A stretch of 64,000 bases of DNA from Chitinophagaceae bacterium (GCA_016720745.1 JADKKA010000018.1:558001-622000); one strand, 5' to 3'; positions 1 through 7,891 are shown, counted from the first letter of the stretch. Notes: generated from the letters alone by a model not told the origin. A program made the numbers and translations.

Positions 1-432
1 CCTGATACTATTCATATCATCACTGCAACAGTTTGTCTCTATTCCGGCCGGATCAATCCATCCTGGACGATGACAGAAGAGGAATTAGACAAACTGTTGT
101 TGTATATCCGATCTTTACCTGTTATCAATAAGCCGGTGGAAACCATGATGGGATATTCAGGTATTCTGATTCATTCCGGCCCGGTCAGACTGGAAATCTT
201 CAATGAAAAGATCGGTCTCCGGGAAGACGACGTACGAACCCACTATGCCGATCTGCACCGCAAGCTGGAATGTGATATCCTGAAAATGGCACCAAATGAT
301 TTGCAGGATGAACTGAGAACGGGGTTCCGCCCGGTATCTGGTAAAAAGAAAGTGCTTAGCGCTGAACTTAATGTATGTTTTGGGGTTATTACAGCAAAAC
401 CTGCAAACCATGGCGGCCCATTCCATCTATAA
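1..432 (+). CDS. C-terminal part of an unrecognised protein cut by the left edge
   Basis: The reading frame is open from base 1 to a TAA at 430-432, giving about 143 visible residues; the internal ATG at 70 is probably not the start because the frame stays open and protein-like upstream of it (reads ...CLYSGRINPSWTMTEEELD). The sequence is a soluble mixed alpha/beta type with no signal peptide or membrane segment in the visible part. I do not recognise a family. Its 3' end overlaps the start of the SRPBCC gene by about 23 bases, so the two are probably co-transcribed. Confidence is good that it is coding and low on function. Confidence 0.6.
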   Translation, partial: PDTIHIITATVCLYSGRINPSWTMTEEELDKLLLYIRSLPVINKPVETMMGYSGILIHSGPVRLEIFNEKIGLREDDVRTHYADLHRKLECDILKMAPNDLQDELRTGFRPVSGKKKVLSAELNVCFGVITAKPANHGGPFHL

Positions 433-880
433 AGTACAGCGATTACCGGTTTCTCTTGATCAGGCCTGGGAATTTTTCAGCAATCCGGCCAACCTGCAGG
501 CGATTACGCCACCTGATATGGGTTTCAAAGTCATTTCCAAATACCATGGTCCGCTGATGTATGCGGGTCAGATCATTGAATACAAGGTAAAACCTGTGTT
601 AGGGATACCCATTTACTGGATGACGGAAATCACCCAGGTAAAGGACAAACAATACTTTATTGATGAGCAGCGCTTTGGTCCTTATTCACTCTGGCATCAC
701 CAGCATCATTTCAAAGCCATCCCTGGTGGGGTGGAGATGACGGATATCATCCATTATAAGAATCCGCTGGGATTCATTGGCCGGATCGCCAATTCCCTTT
801 TTATCAAGAAAAAACTGGAAGGCATTTTTCAATACCGTTTTCAAAAGGCGGAAGAATTGTTTGGTGCGTGGAAGGGGTGA
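410..880 (+). CDS. SRPBCC family protein (START/polyketide-cyclase-like fold)
   Basis: A protein of about 156 residues of the SRPBCC ligand-binding superfamily. The N-terminal pattern of a beta strand followed by SLDQAWEFFSNPANL, then ITPPDMGF, is typical of the ligand-pocket helix and loop in this family. The middle reads GPYSLWHHQHHF and the end has the long C-terminal helix that closes the pocket (FQYRFQKAEELF). No signal peptide is seen, so it should be cytoplasmic. An ATG at 371 in the same frame would add 13 residues, but the ATG at 410 gives the usual family N-terminus. The natural ligand is unknown. It overlaps the preceding gene, which suggests a shared transcript. Confidence 0.8.
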   Translation: MAAHSIYKVQRLPVSLDQAWEFFSNPANLQAITPPDMGFKVISKYHGPLMYAGQIIEYKVKPVLGIPIYWMTEITQVKDKQYFIDEQRFGPYSLWHHQHHFKAIPGGVEMTDIIHYKNPLGFIGRIANSLFIKKKLEGIFQYRFQKAEELFGAWKG

Positions 881-1009
881 TATTTTGATATATCAAAAGC
901 AATTTTGATGTTGTCGTTTGAAGGGCAGTAAGGTTGGAACTGACGTTTAGCCGAAGAGCGTTGTGAATTCAAAATACTCGGAGTCTAGTCACACTTTTGC
1001 AATATGTCA

Positions 1010-1028
1010 CCCCGGACTTGATCCGGGG
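1010..1028. repeat. Palindromic intergenic element, copy 1
   Basis: Stem CCCCGGA (1010-1016), loop CTTGA, stem TCCGGGG (1022-1028), set in the context TGTCAC...GGTCTTT. It is one of three related hairpins in the 370-base gap 881-1250, which otherwise shows no gene. There is no T-run directly behind it, so it is not a clear intrinsic terminator. Confidence 0.7.
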
Positions 1029-1067
1029 TCTTTCGGAGGAGGTTGTTATTCGCTAAACATTTTAAAG

Positions 1068-1112
1068 ATACCGGGTCAGAGCTTGCCCCGGACCTGATCC
1101 GGGGCCCGGTAT
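1068..1112. repeat. Palindromic intergenic element, copy 2 (nested hairpin)
   Basis: Inner stem CCCCGGA (1086-1092) / TCCGGGG (1098-1104) with loop CCTGA. It sits inside an outer pair ATACCGGG (1068-1075) / CCCGGTAT (1105-1112), so the whole 45 bases can fold as an interrupted long hairpin. The inner stem is identical to copy 1 and only the loop differs by one base. Confidence 0.65.
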
Positions 1113-1179
1113 GACGTTAGTAGAGGCCCGTTGCAAGCGCCAAATAATTCGTGTATCGCTACGGGCTTATAATTTGTCA

Positions 1180-1202
1180 CCCCCAACACTTGCTGTTGGG
1201 GG
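1180..1202. repeat. Palindromic intergenic element, copy 3 with swapped stem
   Basis: Stem CCCCCAACA (1180-1188), loop CTTGC, stem TGTTGGGGG (1194-1202), again flanked by TTTGTCAC and GTCTTTT. The flanks and loop match copy 1, but both arms have changed together, so pairing is kept. It lies between the convergent SRPBCC and GH20 genes, where it could also act as a weak bidirectional terminator. Confidence 0.65.
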
Positions 1203-1250
1203 TCTTTTGAGGTATGACCTAATCCAACTTGACTTAGCCCCTGCTCCTTT

Positions 1251-3191
1251 TTACTTCGCCCTCTTCTTCAAATCAGCAACCGGTATCACCATCAGCCTGC
1301 CAATGGGTTCCTTCTCCCTGTAAGTAATCATTTTCAGATTGGTTGCTTCATTGGGGATAATGAACGGAGCCTGATAAGCCGGATAATATTGATCAGGAAA
1401 GGAATTATCAAAACTATAATGGATTGTCAGTCCGCTTACCTCGGTTGATAAATGTAAGGTATACGTGCTGCTGTCTTTTTTGCTCACCTGTACAATAGGA
1501 TCATACAAACTGCGGGCATATTTAACCGTAGCGTTATCGAAGCGATCAAAATGCTTTTCCACTTTTTTTACAAAATAATTCCAGCCGTTCTCGGTGGTAT
1601 CTCTTTTTTCTTTGGCTGTCCACAATGCTTCGGCCATGGCAAAGGCCCGGGGCCAGATCATATATTGCAGGTGACGGGTATTGGTTACCTGTTCGGACCA
1701 GAGGTTCGCCTGTCCGCCTTTGATCAGTGAGGGGTTCACGCCGGCAGGTACGGGTTCAAAACGAAAAACTTTTTTCAGGCGAAGGGAAGCATACACCGGT
1801 GGTTCAATGGAAGCATCACCCTGCATATAATCGAAATAGGAAAAATCGGTGGGACTCATCACTACTTCATGTCCCTGCGAGGCGGCTTCGATACCACCTT
1901 TCATTCCCCGCCAGCTCATCACAGCGGCATTGGGTGCCAGTCCGCCCTGTAATATTTCATCCCATCCGATCATTTTCTTTCCCTTGCTGTTGATGATCTT
2001 TTCCACGCGGCGAACAAAATAGCTTTGTACTTCATCGAGGTCTTTCAGTTTTTCTTTTTGCATCAGGGCTTTGATCTGTTCATTCTTCTCCCAGAAATTC
2101 CGGGCGGTTTCATCGCCACCCATATGGATATAGCCGAAGGGGAAGAGGGAAGCCACTTCTGTAAAAATTTTATCGAGGTATTCGTATGATTTTTCCTGGG
2201 CGGGGCAGATGGTATTATCGAGGGTGCCGTAGAAATGTTGTCCACCCCCTGGCCAGATCATGAAGCGGTCACCGGGACTTACATAATAGTCGCCGGGGGT
2301 GCAGGAAAGTTCGGGGTAGGCGGCTAAGGCAGCGAGACTATGACCGGGCACATCTATTTCAGGAAGAATATTTACAAAACGATCGTTCGCATATTTCACC
2401 AGATCGCGGATATCATCATGGGTATAGAAGCCGCCGTAGCTGGCTTTTTCTCCGGGTTGTGGTTTGGGAAAATTGCCAAAAGTACCGGTGCGCTCCACGC
2501 GCCAGGCGCCCACTTCGGTGAGTTTGGGTAATGATTTTATTTCGAGTCGCCAGCCCTGGTCATCGGTGAGGTGCAGGTGTAATAAGTTGAATTTGTATTT
2601 GGCCATCTGATCGATGAAGTCTTTTACTTCTTTCACAGTAAAAAAATGGCGGGATACATCTAGCATCAGTCCGCGCCATCCGAATCGGGGATGGTCTTCG
2701 ATTGTCAGCAGAGGGATTTCCCATTCGGTGGGTGATTTCCGCATTTTTTTTTCTTCCACTTCATCGGGGAATAGTTGCAGGAGGGTTTGTACACCATAAA
2801 AAATACCGGCTGGTTCATTGGCTTTGATAGTGACACCGGTAGCACTGATTTGCAGTTTGTAGCCATTGGCTTGAATTGTCGCATCTTTTACCAGTGATAA
2901 GAGAATGGTTTTATTACCGGGCAGGGTTCCTTCTTTTACTTTTACCTCATTGGCGGTGTTTTGAAGGGTAATGGCGAGGCGGTCGGCGATTTGCCGTACT
3001 TCTTTATTGGCAGGACTGATGATGGTTAAATTATAAGGAAGGGTCAGGTTGCCTTTGCCGATCTGCATGGAATAGGGTTCGGGGATGATGGAGGGTGTCC
3101 AGTTGGGATCACGTCTCCTTCTGGCTACCTGTCCGAAAGCAAGATCGGTCAGCAGCAACAATGATAATAAGAGCGGGAGTATTTTTTTCAT
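1251..3191 (-). CDS. Secreted beta-N-acetylhexosaminidase, GH20
   Basis: A 646-residue exo-acting hexosaminidase that releases terminal GlcNAc or GalNAc from glycans by substrate-assisted catalysis. The ATG at 3191 was chosen because it gives a clean signal peptide (MKKILPLLLSLLLLTDLAFG); the frame is open for 20 more codons upstream, into repeat DNA. An N-terminal GH20b-type domain (about residues 30-170) is followed by the TIM barrel, with HLTDDQGW near 210, PEIDVPGHS near 285, and the catalytic Asp-Glu pair in HMGGDE near 358. The C-terminal about 70 residues form a small beta domain after the barrel. It stands alone on the reverse strand and is not part of the sialic acid locus, though its activity would complement it. 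Export to the periplasm or surface is expected. Confidence 0.93.
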   Translation of the reverse strand: MKKILPLLLSLLLLTDLAFGQVARRRRDPNWTPSIIPEPYSMQIGKGNLTLPYNLTIISPANKEVRQIADRLAITLQNTANEVKVKEGTLPGNKTILLSLVKDATIQANGYKLQISATGVTIKANEPAGIFYGVQTLLQLFPDEVEEKKMRKSPTEWEIPLLTIEDHPRFGWRGLMLDVSRHFFTVKEVKDFIDQMAKYKFNLLHLHLTDDQGWRLEIKSLPKLTEVGAWRVERTGTFGNFPKPQPGEKASYGGFYTHDDIRDLVKYANDRFVNILPEIDVPGHSLAALAAYPELSCTPGDYYVSPGDRFMIWPGGGQHFYGTLDNTICPAQEKSYEYLDKIFTEVASLFPFGYIHMGGDETARNFWEKNEQIKALMQKEKLKDLDEVQSYFVRRVEKIINSKGKKMIGWDEILQGGLAPNAAVMSWRGMKGGIEAASQGHEVVMSPTDFSYFDYMQGDASIEPPVYASLRLKKVFRFEPVPAGVNPSLIKGGQANLWSEQVTNTRHLQYMIWPRAFAMAEALWTAKEKRDTTENGWNYFVKKVEKHFDRFDNATVKYARSLYDPIVQVSKKDSSTYTLHLSTEVSGLTIHYSFDNSFPDQYYPAYQAPFIIPNEATNLKMITYREKEPIGRLMVIPVADLKKRAK

Positions 3192-3234
3192 ACCGGCAAT
3201 TTTGTATGGCATGAAGATAATGAGTTTAACCGCT

Positions 3235-3475
3235 AAGTCGCAAGGACGCAATGGTACGCAAAGAAAATACAGGCAAGGCTTCGGAATTATTTAAAATATT
3301 TCCTTGCGCCTGCCTGCCGGTAGGCAGGGTTAAGTCTCTCTGCGAAAACTCTGCGTTCTCTTTTCTCTGCGGTGAAAAAAATACAAGGTTCCTCACTTCG
3401 TTCGGAATGACAGACTTTTGTAAGGGTAAAAGAAATACAAGATTTCTCGCTACGCTCGAAATAGTAGATTGCTCC
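3235..3475. repeat. Mosaic of dispersed low-complexity repeat fragments
   Basis: The gap 3192-3557 holds no gene but stacks several repeat-like pieces. There is a CGCTAAGTCGCAAGGACGC / CTCTGCGAAAACTCTGCG type stretch (about 3230-3375). A hairpin CCTGCCT-GCCGGT-AGGCAGG lies at 3309-3328. Two related phrases of the form AAGGTTCCTCACTTCGTTCG / AAGATTTCTCGCTACGCTCG follow (about 3382-3460). Open frames across it are repeat-driven and not believable proteins. I recall similar dispersed fragments from Bacteroidota intergenic DNA; copy number in this genome cannot be judged here. Confidence 0.5.
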
Positions 3476-3559
3476 GACTCCCGACTGCTGACTGTAGACT
3501 GCTAACTGTCGACTGCTGACTGTCGACTGCCGACTGTCGACTGCCGACTGCCGACTGCT
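3476..3559. repeat. Degenerate heptamer tandem repeat (GACTGYN), about 12 units
   Basis: Twelve consecutive 7-base units: GACTCCC, GACTGCT, GACTGTA, GACTGCT, AACTGTC, GACTGCT, GACTGTC, GACTGCC, GACTGTC, GACTGCC, GACTGCC, GACTGCT. The period is exact and the variation is concentrated at the last two or three bases. The last unit runs into the TAG stop codon (3558-3560) of the TPR gene. Confidence 0.85.
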
Positions 3560-4208
3560 ACCCCGGCATCCTCGAAATATACTTCTCAATCTGTTTGATC
3601 TGATCAACGATCTGCGGAGTGGTAGGTCTCAGTGCTTTTGCTTTCCGGAAGAAATCTTTACTGGCGCGGAACTCTCTTTTATTCATCATGATGCTGCACA
3701 TCTGTAAATAAGCGGCGGCTTCATTTTCTTTATCGGGGAGTCCTTTGCGGATGGCCTGGCGGATATAGCTTTCGGCTTGTTTGAGGTCATTCTTTTGCAT
3801 AGAGAGCATTCCCATTTGCAGCATACTGGCACCTTCGGCTTCTTTCATGGGCATACCCAGGTCGAGGCCTTTCTTCATCATTTTTTCTGCACCATCGAAA
3901 TCCTGTTTCATCATGGCGATATTTCCCTTGAGGGTATAATACACCGAGCGGATGGGTTTATAGAGCAGGTTGGGGAATTTGATAGAGTTCAGCACTTTTT
4001 CAGCACCATCCATATCGCCGTTTTCCATGTATTCCTGGATCAGGCGGAGGGGTCCGAAGAAGAAATGTCCGAGTACCAGGATTACGGCGATCAGGTAAAG
4101 GGGGAAGGCGGGCCAGAAACTCGCGGAATAGTTTACGTATCCACCTAATCCAAGCAGGGCAATTCCGATCCAGAGGCGGTATTTAATGAGGAGATTATAA
4201 AACTTCAT
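3558..4208 (-). CDS. TPR-repeat inner-membrane protein
   Basis: 216 residues, starting at the ATG at 4208 (an in-frame ATG six codons upstream is less likely). Two closely spaced hydrophobic helices (about residues 10-30 and 33-52) anchor the protein. The remaining soluble part is helical with about three to four tetratricopeptide-like units, for example NGDMDGAEKVLNSI, KQDFDGAEKMMKKGLDLG and KNDLKQAESYIRQAI. Such proteins act as protein-interaction scaffolds; no enzymatic motif is present and no partner can be named. The stop codon lies inside the last unit of the heptamer repeat array. Confidence 0.75.
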   Translation of the reverse strand: MKFYNLLIKYRLWIGIALLGLGGYVNYSASFWPAFPLYLIAVILVLGHFFFGPLRLIQEYMENGDMDGAEKVLNSIKFPNLLYKPIRSVYYTLKGNIAMMKQDFDGAEKMMKKGLDLGMPMKEAEGASMLQMGMLSMQKNDLKQAESYIRQAIRKGLPDKENEAAAYLQMCSIMMNKREFRASKDFFRKAKALRPTTPQIVDQIKQIEKYISRMPG

Positions 4209-4289
4209 GGTGCTAGATATTCCCAAAGGAATGAACCCGGTAGGGGTGGCTTTGGGGGTTGCAAAGATACGTTGCGGGGGGCAAAAGGG

Positions 4290-4739
4290 CTATTCTTTTG
4301 CGTCGTTGATCTCGATCCAGTAGCCATCGGGGTCCTGGAAGTAGATCTGCTGAACGCCGTCCACTCTTTTGGTCACGGTTCCTTTTTCCCCGGCCCAGTT
4401 TTCGTAGGCTATCTTGTTTTGTTCCAGCGTTTTAATGAAAGCGGGAACAGAGGCCACGGAGAAGCAGAGGTGGTTATGTTTATCCGGACTGGCTTTGGCG
4501 GCGGCGCCTTCGATCAGGTGCAGGTGGGCCTTGGGGCCGATGCTGAACCAGGTATGTTTGCCATCGTGGAAGGGTTCGGGGATGGTATCGAGTCCGATCA
4601 CCTGCTGGTAAAAATTAGTACTGGTTTTCAGATCAATCACATGGTGGGCGATATGGTTGATCACGGCTTTGGGCTGGGCCTGGAGACTGGCGCCGGTGGC
4701 CATGAAGCCGGGTATCAGGAAGAGGGCGATTGTTCGCAT
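4290..4739 (-). CDS. Secreted VOC-family (glyoxalase/bleomycin-resistance fold) protein
   Basis: 149 residues with a signal peptide (MRTIALFLIPGFMATGASLQA) and one vicinal-oxygen-chelate domain. The paired beta-alpha-beta modules are visible: INHIAHHVIDLKTSTNFYQQ at the start, HNHLCFSV in the middle, and the terminal DPDGYWIEIND. The histidines and the final Glu occupy the usual metal-ligand positions. Family members include glyoxalase I, dioxygenases and antibiotic-binding proteins, so the substrate is open. Export to the periplasm is unusual for glyoxalase I itself and argues for another role. Confidence 0.8.
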   Translation of the reverse strand: MRTIALFLIPGFMATGASLQAQPKAVINHIAHHVIDLKTSTNFYQQVIGLDTIPEPFHDGKHTWFSIGPKAHLHLIEGAAAKASPDKHNHLCFSVASVPAFIKTLEQNKIAYENWAGEKGTVTKRVDGVQQIYFQDPDGYWIEINDAKE

Positions 4740-4868
4740 GCGCTTGAATTTGAATGGGAAGGTAATGGTTAATCAGTTATTTTTACAGCCCGCTTTTTGG
4801 GGCATTTGTCCGGAATTTTTTTTACTTCATCATTCAAAATTCCTTGTTCAACTGTTCGTCAATCAGCC

Positions 4869-4940
4869 GGTCCCGTAGTTCAATGGATAGAATAGAAGTT
4901 TCCTAAACTTTTGATACAGGTTCGATTCCTGTCGGGACTA
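4869..4940 (+). tRNA. tRNA-Arg (anticodon CCT)
   Basis: A full cloverleaf can be drawn: acceptor GGTCCCG / CGGGACT with a G-T closing pair, D-stem GTTC / GAAT, anticodon stem GAAGT / ACTTT around the loop TTCCTAA (anticodon CCT at its centre), and T-arm ACAGG-TTCGATT-CCTGT. Discriminator A is at 4940. CCA is not encoded, which is common in Bacteroidota. It decodes AGG. A terminator follows immediately. Confidence 0.93.
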
Positions 4941-4944
4941 CATC

Positions 4945-4980
4945 GCCCGCCATAGATTTTTGCTTAGGCGGGCTTTTTTA
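4945..4980 (+). terminator. Intrinsic terminator of the tRNA-Arg gene
   Basis: Stem GCCCGCC (4945-4951) / GGCGGGC (4967-4973) with a 15-base loop, followed by TTTTTTA. It lies five bases past the tRNA. Confidence 0.88.
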
Positions 4981-5077
4981 TTGGGGAACTGATGACAAAG
5001 AGAGCCCATATATAACTGTGATTGGAACATGAACGGCATGCCGGTTGGAAGCACATCAAAAAGGCTGGATTTTTTTC

Positions 5078-6190
5078 TTACAAAATAATAGGCAAGCTAT
5101 AATTGGTACTTCTTCCCCCGCCGACCTCTTTCACCAAAACTTTCTTGTTCAACAGATCCTGTATATCTCTCAGCGCAGTATCGGGAGATGTTTTGGTCAT
5201 CTTTGCCCATTTGGAGGTATTCATTTTTCCTTCAAAGCCGTCCAGCAGTTTGTTCAACATCAATTGCTGCCGGGAGTTCAGAATAGTGGTAGCATGTTTT
5301 TCCCAGAAACGGGCTTTATGCAATACTGTGGCCAGGATTTCCTGGCTGGCATCGAGGCTACGTCCCAGACATTGTAAAAACCAGGTCAGCCATTTTGTAA
5401 TATCCATCGATCCCTTTTGTGTGCTTTCGAGTATATCATAATATGCAGTTCGTTCCTTTCGGATCTGGGCACTCATACTATAAAAGCGTAGGGCGGATTG
5501 ATCGGCACGGGAAAGCTGACAATCGGCAATCGCCCGGGCAATCCGACCATTGCCATCATCGAAAGGATGAATCGTAACAAACCACAAATGTGCCACCGCT
5601 GCTTTCAAAACCGGATCCATCTGCCGGTCTTCGTTGAACCAATGGATGAATCGTTGCATCTCTTCTTCCAAACGATTGGCATCCGGTGCCACAAAATGTA
5701 TTTTCTCCCTTCCCATGGCACCGGAAACTACCTGCATGGGATCCTTTGCTGTATGATTACGCCAGGCGCCGACGGTAATTTTATACATACCGCTTCTGCC
5801 TGTAGGAAATAAGGCAGCGTGCCAGCCGAATAATCTTTCGGCCGTTAGGGTTTGTTTGTTATGTTGTGTGGCATCTAGCAACATCTCAACCACTCCATCA
5901 ACATGACGGTCTGATGTTACCATTCCGGCTATCTGCAATCCAAGCCTTCGGGCAATAGACGACCGAACCTGATTAGGATCCAGTATTTCACCTTCTATTT
6001 CTCCCGACTTCACCACATCCATTGTAAGGTTTTGCAGGTTGGCTTCTGCCTGAAGTGAAAATCCTAAGGCTTCCATCCGGCCCAGCAATCTTCCCTGACG
6101 GTTACGGATCTCGGCCAGCAAGGGGCTTACCAGTTCATGGTTCCAGGTAAAACCGGGCCAATGGGGTAGTTGGTGTATATATATGGCCAT
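5078..6190 (-). CDS. Fic-domain protein with DUF4172 N-terminus and C-terminal winged helix
   Basis: 370 residues. The N-terminal 85 residues match the DUF4172 type (WPGFTWN, then LLGRMEALGF). They carry the auto-inhibitory motif SGEIEG near residue 62, matching the (S/T)xxxE(G/N) pattern of class II Fic proteins. The Fic core holds HPFDDGNGRIARA near 208, with the catalytic His and the nucleotide-binding Arg intact. The last about 70 residues (LNSRQQLMLNKLLDG ... DIQDLLNKKVLVKE) form a winged-helix DNA-binding module. Fic proteins transfer AMP or another nucleotide moiety to target hydroxyls; the target is unknown. The architecture suggests a transcription regulator coupled to AMPylation. 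Clustered CCGCAT palindromes just upstream suggest autoregulation. No partner antitoxin is seen. Confidence 0.92.
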   Translation of the reverse strand: MAIYIHQLPHWPGFTWNHELVSPLLAEIRNRQGRLLGRMEALGFSLQAEANLQNLTMDVVKSGEIEGEILDPNQVRSSIARRLGLQIAGMVTSDRHVDGVVEMLLDATQHNKQTLTAERLFGWHAALFPTGRSGMYKITVGAWRNHTAKDPMQVVSGAMGREKIHFVAPDANRLEEEMQRFIHWFNEDRQMDPVLKAAVAHLWFVTIHPFDDGNGRIARAIADCQLSRADQSALRFYSMSAQIRKERTAYYDILESTQKGSMDITKWLTWFLQCLGRSLDASQEILATVLHKARFWEKHATTILNSRQQLMLNKLLDGFEGKMNTSKWAKMTKTSPDTALRDIQDLLNKKVLVKEVGGGRSTNYSLPIIL

Positions 6191-6192
6191 TC

Positions 6193-6284
6193 ACCGCATT
6201 TTTTGCGGTAAAAATAAGATATTTTCTCCGCATTTCTATAAAATCCGCATATTATGCGGAAAATAAGCTAATTATTCGCCGCAT
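6193..6284 (-). promoter_or_regulatory. Clustered CCGCAT half-sites and palindromes upstream of the Fic gene
   Basis: ACCGCA-TTTTT-TGCGGT at 6193-6209, TCCGCAT at 6228-6234, a near-continuous palindrome TCCGCATATTATGCGGA at 6244-6260, and CCGCAT at 6279-6284. All lie within 95 bases of the Fic start codon, the first only two bases from it. This spacing fits a multi-site operator for the winged helix of the Fic protein itself. The binding partner is inferred. Confidence 0.6.
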
Positions 6285-6462
6285 ACCTGGTATTCAAAGG
6301 GGGCTTTTTCGGTTGAGAATAAGTCGGGGCAAAACAATCAGAGATTCCTTTTCATCTTGTTCCCCTTTCCAATACACTAGATAATTGACCTGTGCTTTGG
6401 TGATCTGATATTCCTCCCTTTATCACAACAATTCAATTCCTCAACTGTAATGACCATTCATA

Positions 6463-6747
6463 ATGGAATACCCGGAATTAAATACAGCCGGTACCGACCG
6501 GATCATCGAAATGGCCTGGGAAGACCGCACGCCTTTTGAAGCCATTCGTTATCAGTTCGGACTATCAGAACCACAGGTGATATCACTGATGCGGAAAGAA
6601 TTGCGTCGCAGCTCCTTCCTGCGCTGGAGAAAAAGAGTGCAGGAAGGTATCAGCCATAAACACCTGTATAAAAGGAATCCCGAAATCAGCCGTTTCAAAT
6701 GCTCCAGGCAAAGAGCCATCAGCGGCAACCGGATTTCAAAAAGATGA
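6463..6747 (+). CDS. DUF2805 / TIGR03643 family small protein
   Basis: 94 residues. The signature region TDRIIEMAWEDRTPFEAI, then FGLSEPQVISLMR, SSFLRWRKRVQ and HKH matches the conserved small family known as TIGR03643 (DUF2805). The central part looks like a helix-turn-helix (EAIRYQFGLSEPQVISLMR). The C-terminus is basic. Function is unestablished; a nucleic-acid-binding role is plausible from fold and charge only. It is a single gene with its own upstream gap, followed 74 bases later by the flavin reductase gene. Confidence 0.8.
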   Translation: MEYPELNTAGTDRIIEMAWEDRTPFEAIRYQFGLSEPQVISLMRKELRRSSFLRWRKRVQEGISHKHLYKRNPEISRFKCSRQRAISGNRISKR

Positions 6748-6821
6748 ATTATCAATGAATTACTATCCGGTACAGATCATCCCCACACAACTATTTTCTT
6801 TACAAAGTTTGCAGTAAAATC

Positions 6822-7454
6822 ATGATCCACAACCATACATCCATCCCGGCACTGGAAAAAAGATACCGGGCCAACCTCATCAATTCATTGGGCGGTTTTA
6901 AAAGTCTTGTCCTGATCGGTACCCGGCACGAATCAGGCGCCGAAAACCTGGCCACTTTCAGCAGCCTTTTTCATTTAGGGGCTGATCCTGCGCTTTGCGG
7001 TATCATTGTGCGACCCACTCAGCCGGGCATCAATACATTGCATAATATCCAACAGCAAAAACAATATACCATCAATCATGTGCGTCCTGCTTTTTACCGC
7101 GAAGCCCACCAGTGCAGCGCCAAGTATCTCCCGGGTGAAAGTGAATTTGAAGCTACCGGTCTTCATTCTTATTATGTAAACGGTATTCATGCCCCCTTTG
7201 TGGAAGAAAGTCATATCCGCTTTGCCTGTGAAACCGAGAAAATTATTCCGATTGAGTTAAATGACACTACCCTGGTCATCGGCCGGATCATTTATGTGGA
7301 AGTACCTGATGAATGGGTGGGAGCAGATGGATTTATAGATCTGGAAAAAGCAAACACCGTAACCTGCAGCGGGCTTGATAGTTATCATACTACCTCCAGA
7401 CTGGCCCGGCTGAGTTATGCCAAACCAGACAGGCCGGTAACTGAGATACACTGA
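6822..7454 (+). CDS. Flavin reductase-like, FMN-binding split-barrel protein
   Basis: 210 residues resembling the flavin reductase-like domain family (split beta-barrel that binds FMN). Visible family features are the early SLGGFKSLVLIGTR strand pair, NLATFSSLFHLGADPALCGIIVRP (first half quoted as seen: NLATFSSLF), and the central NTLHNIQQQKQYTINHV segment. Members bind FMN and reduce flavins or small substrates with NAD(P)H. No signal peptide is present, so it should be cytoplasmic. No partner oxygenase gene is adjacent. Start ATG at 6822 gives a normal family length. Confidence 0.8.
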   Translation: MIHNHTSIPALEKRYRANLINSLGGFKSLVLIGTRHESGAENLATFSSLFHLGADPALCGIIVRPTQPGINTLHNIQQQKQYTINHVRPAFYREAHQCSAKYLPGESEFEATGLHSYYVNGIHAPFVEESHIRFACETEKIIPIELNDTTLVIGRIIYVEVPDEWVGADGFIDLEKANTVTCSGLDSYHTTSRLARLSYAKPDRPVTEIH

Positions 7455-7604
7455 AAAACAGACCCGGTTATTTTTTTGCAGGCAGCGGATCATTGGCTGC
7501 CATGGCGCTGTATTTTCATAAACCGTGAAAACACCCTTTTCTTTGCAATTGTAATCTCTTTACTTTGGACTGTCAGTGAATTTTAAAATTTAAATTATAC
7601 TCAC

Positions 7605-7883
7605 ATGCCTGCTATTACATTTAAAGGTGATGTTAGTGATGCAGCCGGAGCTTCAGTTATATTAATCGTGAGTGCTGTAGGTTACGATTACAGCGAGATT
7701 TTTGACGGAACATTCACAAGAACCAAAAACCTGCCTCCCGGGAATTACGAAATTACTGTCGTTTGCTTAACTGATGGGGAAATGGACTTTAATATTTCAG
7801 GGAATTTAATCTCAGTCAACCCCGTTGTTCCAGAAACTTTTGATAGTGATAAAATTGGTAACAGCTACAATTTAAAAGTATAA
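7605..7883 (+). CDS. Small unrecognised protein upstream of an exported protein
   Basis: 92 residues, rich in beta-strand patterns (ASVILIVSAVGYDYSE, NLPPGNYEITVVCL) and acidic. It has no signal peptide, cysteine pair or membrane helix. The PPGNYEITV phrase recalls strands in carboxypeptidase-regulatory-like or Ig-like folds, but that is only a resemblance. It ends eight bases before the ATG of the next gene, so the two probably form one operon. Function is unknown. Confidence 0.55.
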   Translation: MPAITFKGDVSDAAGASVILIVSAVGYDYSEIFDGTFTRTKNLPPGNYEITVVCLTDGEMDFNISGNLISVNPVVPETFDSDKIGNSYNLKV

Positions 7884-7891
7884 ATATAGTT

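Noticed and set aside
1180..1202. Hairpin as intrinsic terminator of the GH20 gene
   Set aside because: No T-run on the reverse strand after the stem; kept as a member of the palindrome family instead.
3287..3607. Reverse-strand open frame of 106 codons across the repeat gap
   Set aside because: It is created by the heptamer array and other repeats (SRQSAVDSRQST-type translation) and overlaps the end of the TPR gene; not a believable protein.
7542..7567. Promoter boxes TTTG / TTACTTTG before the 92-residue gene
   Set aside because: The -7 box lacks the TA start and spacing is only 14 bases, so the match is too weak to list.
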